DNA from: Megalobrama amblycephala | Taxonomy: Eukaryota > Chordata > Actinopteri > Cypriniformes > Xenocyprididae | Reading direction: 5' to 3' | DNA length: 64,000 nt | Assembly (NCBI RefSeq): GCF_018812025.1 | Contig: NC_063051.1 | Location: 5,767,896-5,831,895 of the forward strand | Part shown: positions 26,466-41,297 of the stretch, in pieces | Layout of the letters: the number at the start of each line of letters is the position of its first letter | Position numbering within the stretch: the first letter of the stretch is position 1 | Translations under genes and position numbers: made by a program | Notes under the pieces: generated by a model | Seen by the model: only the letters and a program-made list of their open reading frames with translations | Told to the model about the DNA's origin: nothing | Databases searched by the model: none

Positions 26466-27423
26466 TTAAAGGTGCCGTAGAACGTCTTTTTAAAAGATGT
26501 AATATAAGTGTAAGGTGCCCCCTGAATGTGTCTGTGAAGTTTCAGCTCAAAATACCACATAGATTTTTTTTAATTAATTTTTTTAACTGCCTATTTTGGG
26601 GCATCATTAAATATGCACTGATTCAGGCTGCGCGTCCCCTTTAAATTCTCGTGCTCCCCGCCCACGGAGCTCGCGCTTGCCTTTAACAGCATGAACAAAG
26701 TTCACACAGCTAATATAACCCTCAAAATGGATCTTTACAAAGTGTTCGTCATGCAGTATGTCTAATCGCGTAAGTATAGTATTTATTTGGATGTTTACAT
26801 TTGATTCTGAATGAGTTTGATAGTGCTCCGTGGCTAAAGCTAACATTACACACTGATGGAGAGATTTATAAAGAATGAAGTTGTGTTTATGAATTATACA
26901 GACTGCAAGTGTTTAAAAAATGAAAATAACGACTGTATTGTCTCCGTGAATACAGTAAGAAACGATGGTAACTTTAACCACATTTAACAGTACATTAGCA
27001 ACATGCTAACGAAACATTTAGAAAGACAATTTACAAATATCACTAAAAATATCATGTTATCATGGATCATGTCAGTTATTATCTCTCCATCTGCCATTTT
27101 TCGCTATTGTTCTTGCTTGCTTACCTAGTCTGATGATTCAGCTGTGCACATCCAGACTTCCTGCCCTTGTCTAATGCCTTGAACATGAGCTGGCATATGC
27201 AAATATTGGGGACGTACATATTAATGATCCCGACTGTTACGTAACAGTCGGTGTTATGTTGAGATTCGCCTGTTCTTCTGAGGTCTTTTAAACAAATGAG
27301 ATTTATATAAGAAGGAGGAAACAATGGTGTTTGAGACTCACTGTATGTCATTTCCATGTACTGAACTCTTGTATTCAACTATGCCAATATAAATTCAATT
27401 TTTAATTCTAGGGCACCTTTAAA
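26466..27423. mobile_element. ~960-bp non-autonomous transposon, copy 1
   Basis: Ends TTAAAGGTGCC and GGGCACCTTTAAA are inverted. The body shares long near-identical stretches with 55871-57229, for example GTGTCTGTGAAGTTTCAGCT and TGCTCCGTGGCTAA. It also contains an internal palindrome CCGACTGTTACGTAACAGTCGG. No transposase frame is visible. Confidence 0.8.
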
Positions 27424-27994
27424 GAAGTACAGACTATGATAGATAAAACGATTAATGTCTTTATCTCTTGAACCAAAAAAAATCATATAATTTCAGATTC
27501 AAAATAAAGGAATATACATTTATAGATATGTGTATTTTACAAGCAAAACAACTTATTGCTCTTTACAGGCAGAAAATGGGAGATTACTTAAAGAAATGGC
27601 AACTAACATGTCAATGGAGAGAATACATTATTAAATATAGATATATGGCTTTTAAAGACTCTTGAAATCCTGACATTTATTAAAAAAATGTAGACATTGG
27701 GGTGGTTTGCATGATGGGATAATGGATGATAGTGTTATTTTAGTATCACTTTGATACCATTAGCTTTTCTTAGTATTTTGAATGTTTTTATTTCTCATTC
27801 TCATTTTAATTTGAGTTAAAATTCCAATGCAGTGTGCATAACTTGACCTTTCATTTTCTGTATAACAAATAAACCGGAAGTAACATTAACAGTAACACTG
27901 ACTCAGCATGGACACTCACATGAATCCTGGCGTCATGTCATATAACAAAATGTATTGATAAAAATGTGAAAAAGTTCATTGAATGGACTTTTTA

Positions 27995-28295
27995 GACCTT
28001 ATTCACAGCAGTGCCATTTTTAACGGGAATGAAAGTGAGGCTGTGAGGGATAGACATACATCTCTTCAGTTGGTTGTGCTGTTATTTAACGTGTTTTTAG
28101 ATTGTTCAGGTGACAAAACACTGCAAAAATATCTTTTAAAGACATTTCAGTAGACAAAAAACTCCAGACAACATAAGCTGTGTAAAATTATAAGTGATCT
28201 AGGAGCTTTATACAGCTTTTTACAGCAGATGCCATCGAAAACATGGTAAGTCTATCCCTCAGCCTCGCTTTCATGGCGCTGCTATGAGAAGGTCT
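27995..28295. mobile_element. Palindromic MITE
   Basis: A left arm with GAAAGTGAGGCTGTGAGGGATAG (about 28031-28053) pairs imperfectly with a right arm CTATCCCTCAGCCTCGCTTTC (about 28252-28272). The outer GCAGTGCCAT/ATGGCGCTGC pair extends the match. It is non-coding. Confidence 0.6.
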
Positions 28296-28618
28296 ATGCA
28301 CAATCACTTACTTATTTTGCCATCACTGGTGTAGAATAGTCAAATGAGAAAATTGAGCTCAAGATTAAATCTTGTGGAAGTGTCCCACAACTGACACAAT
28401 TCACCTTTACGCTAAAGTTATTTAAAGCAGCTAAAAGTGTTTTAATAATATACTAAAATGTTTTTGTATAGGCCAACCAAAGCTGATATTATTGATGATA
28501 GAAAGTGTTTGCTACTACCACTATTTGCAGAGGGAGAATATTATACCAGAAGCTCGCACAGCACTGAGATTTTAGCGGAAATATAAATGCCTACTTACTT
28601 AATTTTTCACTTACATTT

Positions 28619-28654
28619 TCTTTCTTTCTTTCTTTTTTTTTTTTTTTTTTTTAA
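28619..28654. repeat. (CTTT)n / poly-T tract
   Basis: TTTC units run into about 20 T. Confidence 0.8.
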
Positions 28655-29824
28655 AGCAGTCAGTATATGGTGCACACGGTGCAGCATATAGTAAGCTAGC
28701 ATTCATTCCCAACAATAGACTGTTTTCAAACAGCTTTCCTAAACACTCCCCCATCTGCCATTGGTTGAATACCCCAACCTAAACTCACAGCATTAAGCAT
28801 GTGCTGTGTGGGGCTGGTAGGGATCAAAGGGTCAAGGTTTGGCTGGTTAACATAGCCTCATTAGCATCTGGAAGTAGATGCCGTCTACACCATCTGGCTT
28901 CAAAGAACATCTTTCTCCTAGGCCGGACATCCACAAATAGCAGATAGTCATTAGCCTATAAAATAACATAAGTCTGATTGATTTATTTTTGCTGCTCAAA
29001 ATGAAAACCCTTCTTCCTAGGAGGATTAAAACAGGTTCAGAAAGTTTCACAACAAGGTGAATCAGAGGATGACTTTACATGTTTCCTGAGGTGAATGGTT
29101 CTTGTTTGAATACTCTTTGCCTAAGACTTTCTCTCTCTAAATGAAAAAAAGCAGAAAACACACACATGTACACAAAGATAAGAATATTATCTTCAAGATC
29201 ATATAACATTGCTCAATGTATTGCGAAATAAAGTGCAAGACTCCTTTATCTGCAGGTTTGAGACACGTGTTTTTAAAAAAAACATTTGATATGTCTTTTA
29301 ATTTACTTGCAGCATTTTAAAAAACATTTTTTTATTTATAATAATCTGAACGCGGACATCCTGGCCTCGTTTTTACAGTCTAAAAGTCGTTCAGCATTCA
29401 TGGACCTTGTCCTGTAAGCAAATATCGCCCTCCTTTGGACAGCTCACCGACCTGCATTATACTAAAAGTGAATTTACAATTTCGAAGCTAAATTTTTGAT
29501 AATTAATTAGAAGTATAATAATAAAAACAATTCCACAGGCTCAACACGGATGCGTTTCCAATGTGCTGACAACCTGTACAGTTAAATGTGCTGATAACCG
29601 GTACAGTCAAAGAAAGTCATTAATTTAATTGTTTGTTTGACAGCACCCGCTCGTGTTTAACTCTCCCGTCTCAATATATACCTCTTTTATTATATTTACA
29701 CTTAAAGAATAACTGTTTTAAAAGCTTATCAAGCACTTCAAAGGTTTACAAGTGCCCGTGTTATCAGTCAGCGTGTTTTTTAAAAACTCGAATGTTACGT
29801 TTTCAAACCACATGATTAACAAAC

Positions 29825-29929
29825 GTCGCGATCACGTGACCATCTACTGGAAACGTTTGTTTGTAGAATGTCACTATCCGCCAGTCCACGCCGCTCGAGC
29901 TGTCACCATACTGTCCAGAGGTGAATCAG
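29825..29929 (+). promoter_or_regulatory. Putative h6pd promoter and 5' UTR exon
   Basis: A CpG-containing patch with the palindromic E-box TCACGTGA at 29832-29839 is followed by sequence ending in the donor TCAG|GTATGT (donor GT at 29930). The next acceptor in frame context is at 33227-33228, just before the h6pd ATG, so this is a plausible non-coding first exon. The transcription start is not determined. Confidence 0.4.
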
Positions 29930-31340
29930 GTATGTCCACAGTCTCTTCCTGTCAAATCCATCTTTGTCCTAATGCATGTGTCACTATGGCTGCAGATATC
30001 ATATGTACATTGAAATTTAAGATCTTGTCCTTTTATTTGTCTGTCTTAAGCCTGTGTTAGTGTTAGTTAGCTATAGTATAACAGGTGCCGTCTATGTACT
30101 TTGTGCTGATAGTATACTCACGTCCGCCTCTAGAAGCACACTAGTGTTTATTCTCATATTTTAAAAATATAATAAATGTACTTCTCATCAGAAACATCAG
30201 AAATCGATATATGGTCACATTTAATTTAGATCAATATTATTCAAATTGATTAATACATTTTAAATCATATGGTAGGCCTATATCTTATTATACTGGATAT
30301 ATTAAACATTTTCCAGTGTCAATATTTAGTAATATCTCTAACAAAAGCCATTTCCTTAATGAGGTTATCTTCCAGAAAATGACATTGTTTTTGATGGGAA
30401 AACACAAAGATATTCCATTTTCTTGTCACTGTGTAAATAATGAGTTATAATAATTAATAAATTGTAATAATGTAATGTGCTTTAATTGACCATAGCATAT
30501 CACGACACAAGTTAAAATTACAGAGTTCAACTGAATTACATTAGTTCTGTGTAGCAGCTGTTTCTTGAACCCTTCTGCATCCTGTTATGCTCATTTGATC
30601 ATCTAGATTTTTCCAATGAATTTTTTTTGTATTTATTTTAAGGCTAGATGCCTCTGTTTGACAATTTGCAACACCCAAATGTGCAAACAGTGCTTGCACT
30701 GTCTGAACATTAGGGTTATGTGTACTGTGTCATCTTTGGTCTTCTCACAAGCTCCTCATGAGATATCATGAAATCAGACTCATCCTGGTCAACTGTTTTC
30801 TGTTAGATATGTCAAAATGATTCCAGCAATATCATTTTCAGCTTTAACATAATTTATTGTCAACTTATATATCAGTTCCTCTCTGTTTGGCCTTTCATTT
30901 CATTCAGTCCTTTACTGTACATGCAGTCTGTTCTGTTGGCTTAATCTTGATTTTATGGGTGAACACTCACTGAGAGAATACATGTGCATCAGCATGGTTC
31001 TTGCTCTCAGTTCAGGTAGGTTAGTAGATTATACAACCCTCCTCTTCACAACTGGACTTATCATAGACCGTTGGCCCTCATACTTTAAATGTTTCACAAG
31101 TGTAACGGAAGAAGATCCACACACTTAAGGAGCTTCCAATAACACTATTTTAAGTTGAGTGATTTTAAAATAAGAAAGATGAGTACATAAATATACTTTC
31201 ATGTACTGTTGTGCATTCAGAGGCACAATGACTTGCAGACATGACTCACTATTACTGATCTTAACGGTTATGTAATGTTACATTGATATCTTGGGCTTGA
31301 CATAATTGAATTATATTTAGCCTTCATTTAGGTATATATA

Positions 31341-32162
31341 CAGTACAGTCCAAAAGTTTGGAACCACTAAGATTTTTAATGTTTTTAAAAGAAGTTTCGT
31401 CTGCTCACCAAGGCTACATTTATTTAATTAAAAATACAGTAAAAAACAGTAATATTGTGAAATATTATTACAATTTAAAATAACTGTTTTCTATTTGAAT
31501 ATATTTGACAAAGTAATTTATTCCTGTGATGGCAAAGCTGAATTTTCAGCATCATTACTCCAGTCTTCAGTGTCACATGATCCTTCAGAAATCATTCTAA
31601 TATGCTGATCTGCTGCTCAAGAAACATTTAATGTGTACAATTGTACAAAATATTTGTGTACAATATTTTTTTTCAGGATTATTTGATGAATAGAAAGTTC
31701 AAAAGAACAGTGTTTATCGGAAATCTAATCTTTTGTAACATTATAAATGTCTTTACTGCCACTTTTGATTGATTTAATGCATCCTTGCTGAATAAAAGTA
31801 TTCATTTCTTTCATTTCTTTTTCAAAAAAATAAAAATAAAAATTCTTACTGACCCCAAACTTTTGAACGGTAGTGTATAATGCTACAGAAGCTTTGTATT
31901 TCAGATAAATGCTGTTCTTTTGAACTTTCTATTCATCAAGGAATCCTGAAAAAAAAAAAAGTACACAACTGTTTTCAACATTGAAAATAAACATAAATGT
32001 TTATTGAGCAGAAGATCAGCATATTAGAATGATTTCTGAAGGATCATGTGACACTGAAGACTGGAGTAACGATGCTGAAAATTCAGCTTTGCATCACAGG
32101 AATAAATTACTTTGTCAAATATATTTAAATAGTACACAGTTATTTTAAATTGTAATAATACT
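31341..32162. mobile_element. Fold-back DNA element, copy C (right end truncated)
   Basis: The left end CAGTACAGTCCAAAAGTTTG follows TATATA as in copies A and B. The right arm stops after 'ttaaattgtaataatactgtg' and runs into another element, losing roughly the last 130 bases. It lies in the h6pd 5' intron. Confidence 0.8.
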
Positions 32163-32204
32163 GTGTACAGTATTGTGAAAAAGTCTTAGTATTTTCACAC
32201 ACAC

Positions 32205-32805
32205 GCTGTAGTGTCAGTAAGAAATGCTAGTTTACATTTCCAAACATTCCTTTTGTCATTAATTGTAATAATCTAGTGAAATTTTGTATGAGTCTAACAA
32301 CAGTCTCTATGCTCCACATGGAGATCTGATCTCACAACCAGGAACATAAAAAAAAAACAAAAAAACTGAGACTAAATCCAGAAGAACTGTGGCCGTGTCT
32401 CCATCTCCAAGATGCTTGAAGAAACCTACCTGCAAACCTACCAGAAAAACTATGTGCAAGTGTACCTAGGACGAAAGCTGTTTTAAATGCAAAGGGTGGT
32501 CACACCAAATATTGATTTGATTTAGTTTATGGAAGTTAATTAATAAATAATATCCATTTATGACATTATATTTGAAAGCATCCTCACTTTACAGCATTTT
32601 TACACAAGGTAGGTTTCGTCAAGCGTCTTGGAGACATTGCCTCAGTTTAGTCTCAGTTTCTGATGGTGAGATCAGATCTCTGTGTGGAGCATACAGTCTG
32701 TTGTTAGACTCCTTGTTCATACAAAATTTCACTGGATTATTACAATTAATGGCTAAAGGAATGTTTGGAAATGTATACTGATATTTCCTTCTGACACACT
32801 ACTAT
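32205..32805. mobile_element. ~600-bp palindromic DNA element
   Basis: The left arm with TTACATTTCCAAACATTCC, TAGTGAAATTTTGTATGAG and GATCTGATCTCACAA is mirrored in the right arm (32640-32785). A start resembling TGTACAGTATTGTGAAAAAG sits at about 32164. Tc1-like ends in fish look like this (inference). It abuts copy C in the h6pd 5' intron. No transposase is present. Confidence 0.75.
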
Positions 32806-33247
32806 ATATTAGCTGATATTATTATACTTCCCCCCTCCCACCACTTTCATTCAAAATCCATCTGCAAATCTTAATATTTCTGACATGTCTATTTTTAAGG
32901 ACTAAAGTCTTATCTTATTGCAGTCCTCCTGACAGCTCCATATGTTTTATGTGAGGATTGAAGCTGGTTTGTAATCATCAGCTAAATGTTTGCATAAGGT
33001 GTTCACTTTATGCTGAGTTATAGAATCATAATAGTCAATATGACAAATAATGAAGCAAACTTTAGAATCCAGCTTCTGAATGTTTTCCAGTGCCTTTAAT
33101 CACCATTAAAGGTTATTCATGGTTTACCAATAACAGTTTTGTTTTTTTATATCTACATGTGAACCTTATTAAATTGTCAGATTTTCAGAATTTGTAACGT
33201 TCTAAAAATTATTTTTTTTTTTTTAAAGGTGGGCGCTTGATATTACA

Positions 33248-36200
33248 ATGTTGAGGATAAGATGGGAGTTGCTGCTAATGGCCATCATATGCTGGCATAG
33301 AGGCCACACAGATAATCATGAGGCTAAGCAGAGTCTTGGGCATGTGACTGTGGTAGTTGTGGGTGGAACAGGTGACTTGGCCAGGAAGTACCTGTGGCAA
33401 GGCTTTTTCCAGCTTTATGCTGACGAGGTAGGCAAAGGACACACCTTCTCATTTTATGGTGGGGGCCTTTCGCCGAATGAGAATGGGACCACGCTGCTGT
33501 TTGGGATCTTGAAGGAGCTGGCTTGCCCTCCAGAGCTCTCTGCTGAGCGCTGTGCGTTGGTCAAAGACCAGTTCTTGCATCTGTCCCAGTATCACCAGCT
33601 GAAGACATCTGAGGACTATGAAAAACTCAGCCAGAAGATCAAAGAGCAGGTAGGACAGGAGGGTATGGTCGAAGCGGGGAGGCTCTTCTACCTGTCTGTT
33701 CCAGCTTTCGCATATGCAGACATTGCAGAGAAGATCAACAACACCTGCCGCCCCCCTCCTGACGCATGGCTGAGGGTGGTGCTGGAGAAGCCATTTGGTC
33801 ATGACTTTGCTAGTGCCCAGTCCCTTGACAAAAAACTGTCAGGCCAGCTGAAAGAAGAGGAGATGTATAGGATTGACCACTATTTAGGGAAGCAGGTAGA
33901 ATGTTATTTTATTCACAATACACTAAGTTTGGGGATGGTAAAAATTTCTTTGTTTTTGAAAGAAGTCTCTTATGATGAGCAAGGCTGAATTTATGTGATA
34001 TAATAATAATAAAAAAAGGAAGTTCAAAAGAAAAGCTTTTAAATTAACATATTTTTATGTATCATTATTGTATCCAGTATTATTTTCTTTCAAAAAAATA
34101 ATGAAAAATTCATACAGACCCCAAAATTTTGAATGGAAGTATATAAGGGTGTAACGGTGTTCATTCGAACCATCACGGCACAGACGTCACGGTTTGGTGG
34201 ATAGAGTCAGATGACGAATACAGTCAGTCACAGGTGATCCACACTCCAATCCAGAAGGGGGAGCGTGCAGTATTTCAATGATGTTTGCTAACTACCACAA
34301 CAGGAAAAAGAGCAGCAGAAGAAGAGACAGTCTACACACCAACCCAAAACAAGTGTTCAGATGGCACGCAAGAGCTTGCTAATAGCCTATACGCTGAGTT
34401 TCGATTAATTTTTGTGAGCACTACACAAACTTAACGGAAAGGAAACCAGGACAGCAGAAAGCAGCATTGTGTTTGTTTACTTTATTTTACAAAAGCACAA
34501 TCTTTTGTTTTTATTGTGAGTGTACACAAATAACCCTTTAGACAGTTATAATAGACAGTTTTGAATGATGTCTTACTTTTATCCGTATAACAGTTGTTTC
34601 CACTGTTATAATGAGACAAAATAATTTGGCGTTGTGCCGATTTGTATCGTGGACATTGTACCACCTAACCTAGCACTGGGGATTTGTTACTTTTTCCTGT
34701 TGTACCGAACTCGTATTGATCCATGACCCCAAAACCAAGGTACTTACTGAACCGTGACTTCTGTGTACCGTTACACCCCTAGTAGTATACTTTCACATGA
34801 ATGACTGGAACTTCATGAGCTTTAAACATCAATCAATGTTTTTTCTATTGCAAAGGTTGTCTCTAAAATATTGCCATTTAGGAAAGAGAATAAGAAACTT
34901 CTGGACCCTATCTGGAACAAGCACCATATTGAAAGAATAGAAATTGTATTGAAGGAAACCCTGGATTCCAAAGGTACTGGTTCAAGTTATTAATCAATTC
35001 TTTCTCTATTTTTCTTCTCAGTTATTTCTTTAGCATTAATTGTTGATCTGTCATTCATTTACAGGACGGATTCAGTTTTATGATCAATATGGCGTCATCA
35101 GAGATGTGCTCCAGAACCACCTCACAGAGGTCATGACCCTTATGTTGATGAACCTTCCTGCAAACCTCTCCAACAGCAAGGAGATACTACAAAACAAACT
35201 TAATTTCTTGGCTTCCCTACAGCATGTAGATAACAGTAATGTGGTCGTAGGTCAGTACCAAGCTTACAATGGAGAGGTTCAGGAAGAGCTAAATAAAACA
35301 AAGGACTACTTCAGCCTAACCCCCACATTCGCTGGTAAGTGGAAGAGCTTTTTAGTTATCTTATTTAAAATGCAAAGAAGGTGTTCACGTTCGAGGGCTG
35401 CATTGGGATTAGGATCCTGGGGGCCCAGCACAAATCTTGTGGGAGCGGGTGGTTTTACCTTTGCTGCGAGTGGGAGCGGGCGGACAAAAAATATAGCGTG
35501 GGTCCGCAATTTGCCACGTTTCAAGAAAGGAGTCAAGGAATGTTGATTAACATTCAAAAAAGCATATCCATCCATCATAAAAGTAATCCATATGGCCCCA
35601 GGAGGATAATAAATGCCTTCTGAAGTGAAGCAATATGTTTTTGAAAGAAAAATATTCATATTTCTAACTTTATATACTAGAATCACTGGCATTCTGTACA
35701 TATACCGGGCAGAAGAGTAAACTTTGACCTGACGCATGACGTAATGACAAATGTGGAAGTGCAGAGGATAGAGCAAAACAAAACACTGGTCATGAATTAG
35801 AAGTCTAAAATGAATACTCTAAAATGAGCATTTTTAAAGAGAAATGTTGGAGGAGCTTGAGTTTGTTGCCCAGCCCTATTTGTTTGAACCGCAAGAGGTG
35901 TCAACTCTCACCTAAGCTTACGCTACTCGTTTATTAACCCCCTGAAGCCATATGGATTACTTTTATGATGGATGTATGCGCTTTTTGGGGCTTCAAAATA
36001 TGGGTTACTATTCACTCCCATTATAAAGCTTGGAAGAGCCAGAATATTTTTTTAATATAACTCTTGATTGTGTTCGACTAAAAGAACAAAGCCATATACA
36101 CCTAGGATGGCTTGAGGGTGAGTAAATCATGGGATAATTTTCATTTTTGGGTGAACTAACCCTTTAATTAAATGCATTGTTTTGTCTCTGTTATTCTGAA

Positions 36201-37910
36201 CGTTTAGCCTAAAGTTTGTGTAATTTTTTCACAACTTCTAAAAGCTGTAACCGAATGATTGCGGGTGCGGGCGGGAATACACGTTGCGGTAATGGTCAGA
36301 ATTTCAGCGGGAGCGGTTATTAAGGAAACAGTCTTGCAAAGGGCTCTAGTTCGCATTTCTCCACACATTTCCGTTACTTTACATTCTTCTAAAACCTGTC
36401 AGAATCCTGCATATGCATTTAAATGACCACATAAAAAAGGCGAAGGAAAAATGGTGTTCACGTTTACATGATCTTTCAGAAAGCCCTGGAATGTAAATGT
36501 GCATATAAACATAGTCATTGATTCATCATCAATCTAGCAATGCTTACGTTAACTGTGATTCTCTTTACAGGAGTGCTCATTCATGTCGACAATGCGCAAT
36601 ATGAGGGAATCCCCATATTTATGACTTCAGGCAAGGCACTTGATGAACGGGTCGCTTATGCACGTGTAATTTTCAAAAGTGATGTATTTTGTGTCCAGGA
36701 TCTCAGTAACGTTCACTGCAAATCCAAACAGATCATATTTTATCTGGGTCACGGAAACCTCCAGTACCCTGCGATTCTCGTGAGCAAGAACCTGTTCAAG
36801 CCCGACCTGATGAGCAGCGGTGACTGGAAGGAGGTCACTGAATACAAAGACGTAGACGTGCTGGGGTTACCCCTCAGTGATTATTACATCCAGTCACCAG
36901 TCGTACCCAGAGAGGCTTATTGTGAGCTGATCTCACACGTCTTCTTTGGACGCAAAGATAGATTTATCAGTGCCGAAGGACTCCTTGCTTCCTGGGCGTT
37001 TTGGACACCTCTCCTTGAAAGCTTGACTCGGGTCTTTCCACGGGTGTATCCTGGTGGTGTAGCCAACGGGAACCTGCTGAACTTTAAGCTGCGGGGCCAT
37101 CAGGTCGCTTTCAGCCATGAAGCCGTGGTCAATGTTATCAACCCTGGTGCCGAGGACAACTTCCAGGTGATGCAAGGGAAGTACCGTAGTTCTGAAATGG
37201 TATCTGCTTGGGCACAGGAACTGGTGGATCGCTTGGCTTCTGATCTTCTCCTGGCTGCCGAGGAAGCCATTCGTGAAGAGGGTCAGTTTCACCTGGCGTT
37301 GTCTGGTGGCTCCAGCCCGGTGGCGCTGCTACGTGCGCTCGCCCTCAACCTCTACACCTTTCCGTGGCGCAACACTCACATATGGCAAGTGGACGAGCGA
37401 TGTGTGCCACATACAGAATCAGGCTCCAACTTCCGGTCCATTCACGATCTGCTGCTTCAGCATATCCGCATACCCTACTTCAACATCCACCCCATGCCGG
37501 TGCATCTCACCCAACGGTTATGCGTGGAAGAGGATGGTGGTCCTACATTATATGAGAAGGAAATTAAGAAGCATGTCAATGCCTCCAGCTTCCACTACAT
37601 CCTGCTTGGCGTAGGCCATGATGGCCACACTGCCTCATTGTTCCAGGACACCAAATTGGAAAGCGACGAAGAACGGTTGGTAACTCTGACGGAGAGCCCC
37701 ATTAAACCTCACCAGAGGATGAGTCTCACATTCACAGCTATCAATAGGGCTCGAAGGGTAGGTGTTTTAATAATGGGGAAAAACAAGCATGAACTTGTCA
37801 GTCAACTCAGCCGAATTAAGGGGGAATCATCTAAGTATCCCATTACCAAAGTACAGCCAAAGAGCGGTACTCTTATATGGTACATTGACTATGATGCACT
37901 GTTAGGATAG
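33248..37910 (+). CDS. h6pd: Hexose-6-phosphate dehydrogenase / 6-phosphogluconolactonase
   Basis: ER-lumen bifunctional enzyme. It oxidises glucose-6-phosphate to 6-phosphogluconolactone, making NADPH (used for example by 11beta-HSD1), then hydrolyses the lactone. Four coding exons: 33248-33895, 34856-34973, 35065-35334 and 36571-37910. They join to 791 aa, the same length I recall for the human protein. Features in order: signal peptide (LLLMAIICW), NADP-binding GGTGDLARKYLW (about 39-50), catalytic RIDHYLGK (208-215), the rest of the dehydrogenase domain, then the lactonase domain from about residue 550 with ALSGGSSP (near 587) and GVGHDGHTASLF (near 692-703). The start is chosen because the ATG opens a signal peptide 20 bases after an acceptor. 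Large introns carry transposons. The dehydrogenase-plus-lactonase fusion separates it from cytosolic g6pd. Confidence 0.97.
34145..34781. mobile_element. MITE with AGGGGTGTAACGGT ends
   Basis: Left AAGGGTGTAACGGTG and right CCGTTACACCCCTAG are inverted. Inner sites ACCATCACGGCAC and GAACCGTGACTTC also mirror loosely. It lies in the intron after h6pd coding exon 1. hAT-like ends are inferred. Confidence 0.7.
35370..36345. mobile_element. Composite transposon region in h6pd intron 3
   Basis: G-rich blocks GTGGGAGCGGGTGG (about 35440) and GGGTGCGGGCGGGAATAC (about 36261) look like the two halves of one element. They are separated by 35540-36168, which ends like the 'GGGTGAACTAACCCTTTAA' MITE family. 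This suggests a MITE inserted into an older element. The ends of the outer element are not clear. Confidence 0.5.
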
Positions 37911-39562
37911 ACCAGTACATATCGGTCAATGAAGCCACCCACCAAGGCTTATAGCTCAAATCGAATGCTGTATTTTGAATGATTGTAAGTTTAATTTTCA
38001 CACTGAGGTGTGAATTGTGTGAGGGTTATTTTAATGCTGTGATAGGGACTTTGCAATTTGATTGCGTTATGGAATGATTGCATTATAAACGACTAAACAT
38101 TTCAAATCTCAGGACCTCTTTTAGCTTACAGTAATTAATGTTTTTAATAAATAATTTTATAATGTTGCTACAAATCCTTATTCCACAAGATCAGGCTGTT
38201 TAGAAAGCAAATGCGTCTGAAAATTTAATTCCACATCAAGCACTTTTTTCCACATTTGTGACCAAGCAGTGATCAGATAAAACATAATTTGACTTTTCTT
38301 TTTACTTTGCTTACTATATAGTTGCATTAGCTTTAACAATTATTCATCAGACCACCAGATTAAATTGAACCATGTGGCCGCCTTTGTTTTTACAGAGGAA
38401 ACAAGCAGATGTGTTTGGTTTGTTTTTCCTCCTCAATTAAAAGATTTCAGTTAAGTGGTGAAATTCTGTTCTAGGTGTAATCACAGACCTCAGGTTAAGA
38501 AATCCTAATAAACATGTCCATAAAAGATGGCATATCCAATGTTTTTTAGGTTGGAGCAAATGTTAATGTACTGTTTCATCTTTAGACTGAATTGAGTTTC
38601 TATTGTTGGCCTTACTTGATAATTCCATTCCAGAATCCATTCTACATTGTTGACAGAGTGTATTAGTGTCAGAGATTTTTGTCATACCTCAGAAAACAAT
38701 GGTTTATTATGTGTAGAACAGTCCAAATGGCATAACGCCTTACAATGATTATATAAACACATGAATGCCTTTGTAAAGTCTGTGCTGTTTAAAATCTAAG
38801 AAGAATATCTTAGCATCGCATGCTTTATGAGACACTTTTTATGGACAGGGGGCAGCATTGTCTAATTCATAACCATTGATTTTGGCCAAAAATATTGTAG
38901 TGAAGCAGATCAACATTACATTCCACAGGGATCTATTGATCTAATATGTGAAAATGTTAATAAAACATTAAAATAAATTCATACATTGAAGTCCTTATGT
39001 GTATTTACACGATTTTGTGTTTTCAATACAAAATGTTTCACATTGTAGAGATCCTGTACTGAAATACTGTGTGTAGTTCAACAAAGTATGTGCCTCGCTG
39101 ACAGGTTTAACATTTGAATTGACACTTTTGAATGAATCCATTATATGTTTCACTAAAGGAAATTTTGTTACAGTATTCAGCTGTATTACATGGCATTACA
39201 TAAATCATTTCATATTTGGTGGTGATTTTAATACACACAATAAAATATATTTTTGAAATCATATGTTTTATTTTGTTTTCTCTTTTAAAATGTCTTTCAA
39301 ACATGTCTGGATTCAAATGCAACCCAAAATTGAGGACTGTAAACAGTTTGAGTTATTATAAAAATTAAAAAACTATTTGTATATACGCATTTTGCCTATT
39401 TTTCTTCTCCCCTGTGTGCCAATATTAGTGAAAAGGTGTGTCATTAAATAGAATGCATTTTAACCTCCACTTCACAACTGTCTGAAAACCACTGAAACCA
39501 TGTAAATAATAGATGCACCTGTATTGAGTGTCAGTGAAAGGCTGTACAGCAGCGGCTCATTT
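37911..39562. other. h6pd 3' region and convergent intergenic DNA
   Basis: h6pd (plus) and the small membrane-protein gene (minus) converge here. AATAAA occurs on the plus strand at 38146-38151, with others further right. I see no other gene or clear transposon. Confidence 0.5.
38146..38151 (+). terminator. Candidate h6pd polyadenylation signal
   Basis: AATAAA 236 bases past the h6pd stop. Additional AATAAA words near 38506 and 38960 are alternatives. Confidence 0.4.

Positions 39563-41297
<1,735 letters not shown>

Larger units (their letters stand above)
19341..29840. other. Intergenic region epha2-h6pd (divergent), transposon-rich
   Basis: About 10.5 kb between two divergent genes. It contains the elements listed separately (20810-21885, 23317-24257, 26466-27423, 27995-28295) plus decayed pieces. 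One piece, at about 24816-25046, is a remnant of the CAGTACA fold-back family. A moderately GC-rich, non-repetitive patch at 22590-23000 stands out. I see no convincing gene. Confidence 0.5.

Noticed and set aside
28847..29050. 67-codon minus-strand frame that looks protein-like
   Set aside because: There are no splice signals, domain or conserved motif, and the length is within chance in this A/T-rich DNA.
29500..33000. Search for miR-34a, which neighbours H6PD in other vertebrates
   Set aside because: I did not find the mature sequence or its complement in the window by eye.
33449..33802. 117-codon antisense frame in h6pd
   Set aside because: It is the reverse shadow of a well-supported h6pd exon.
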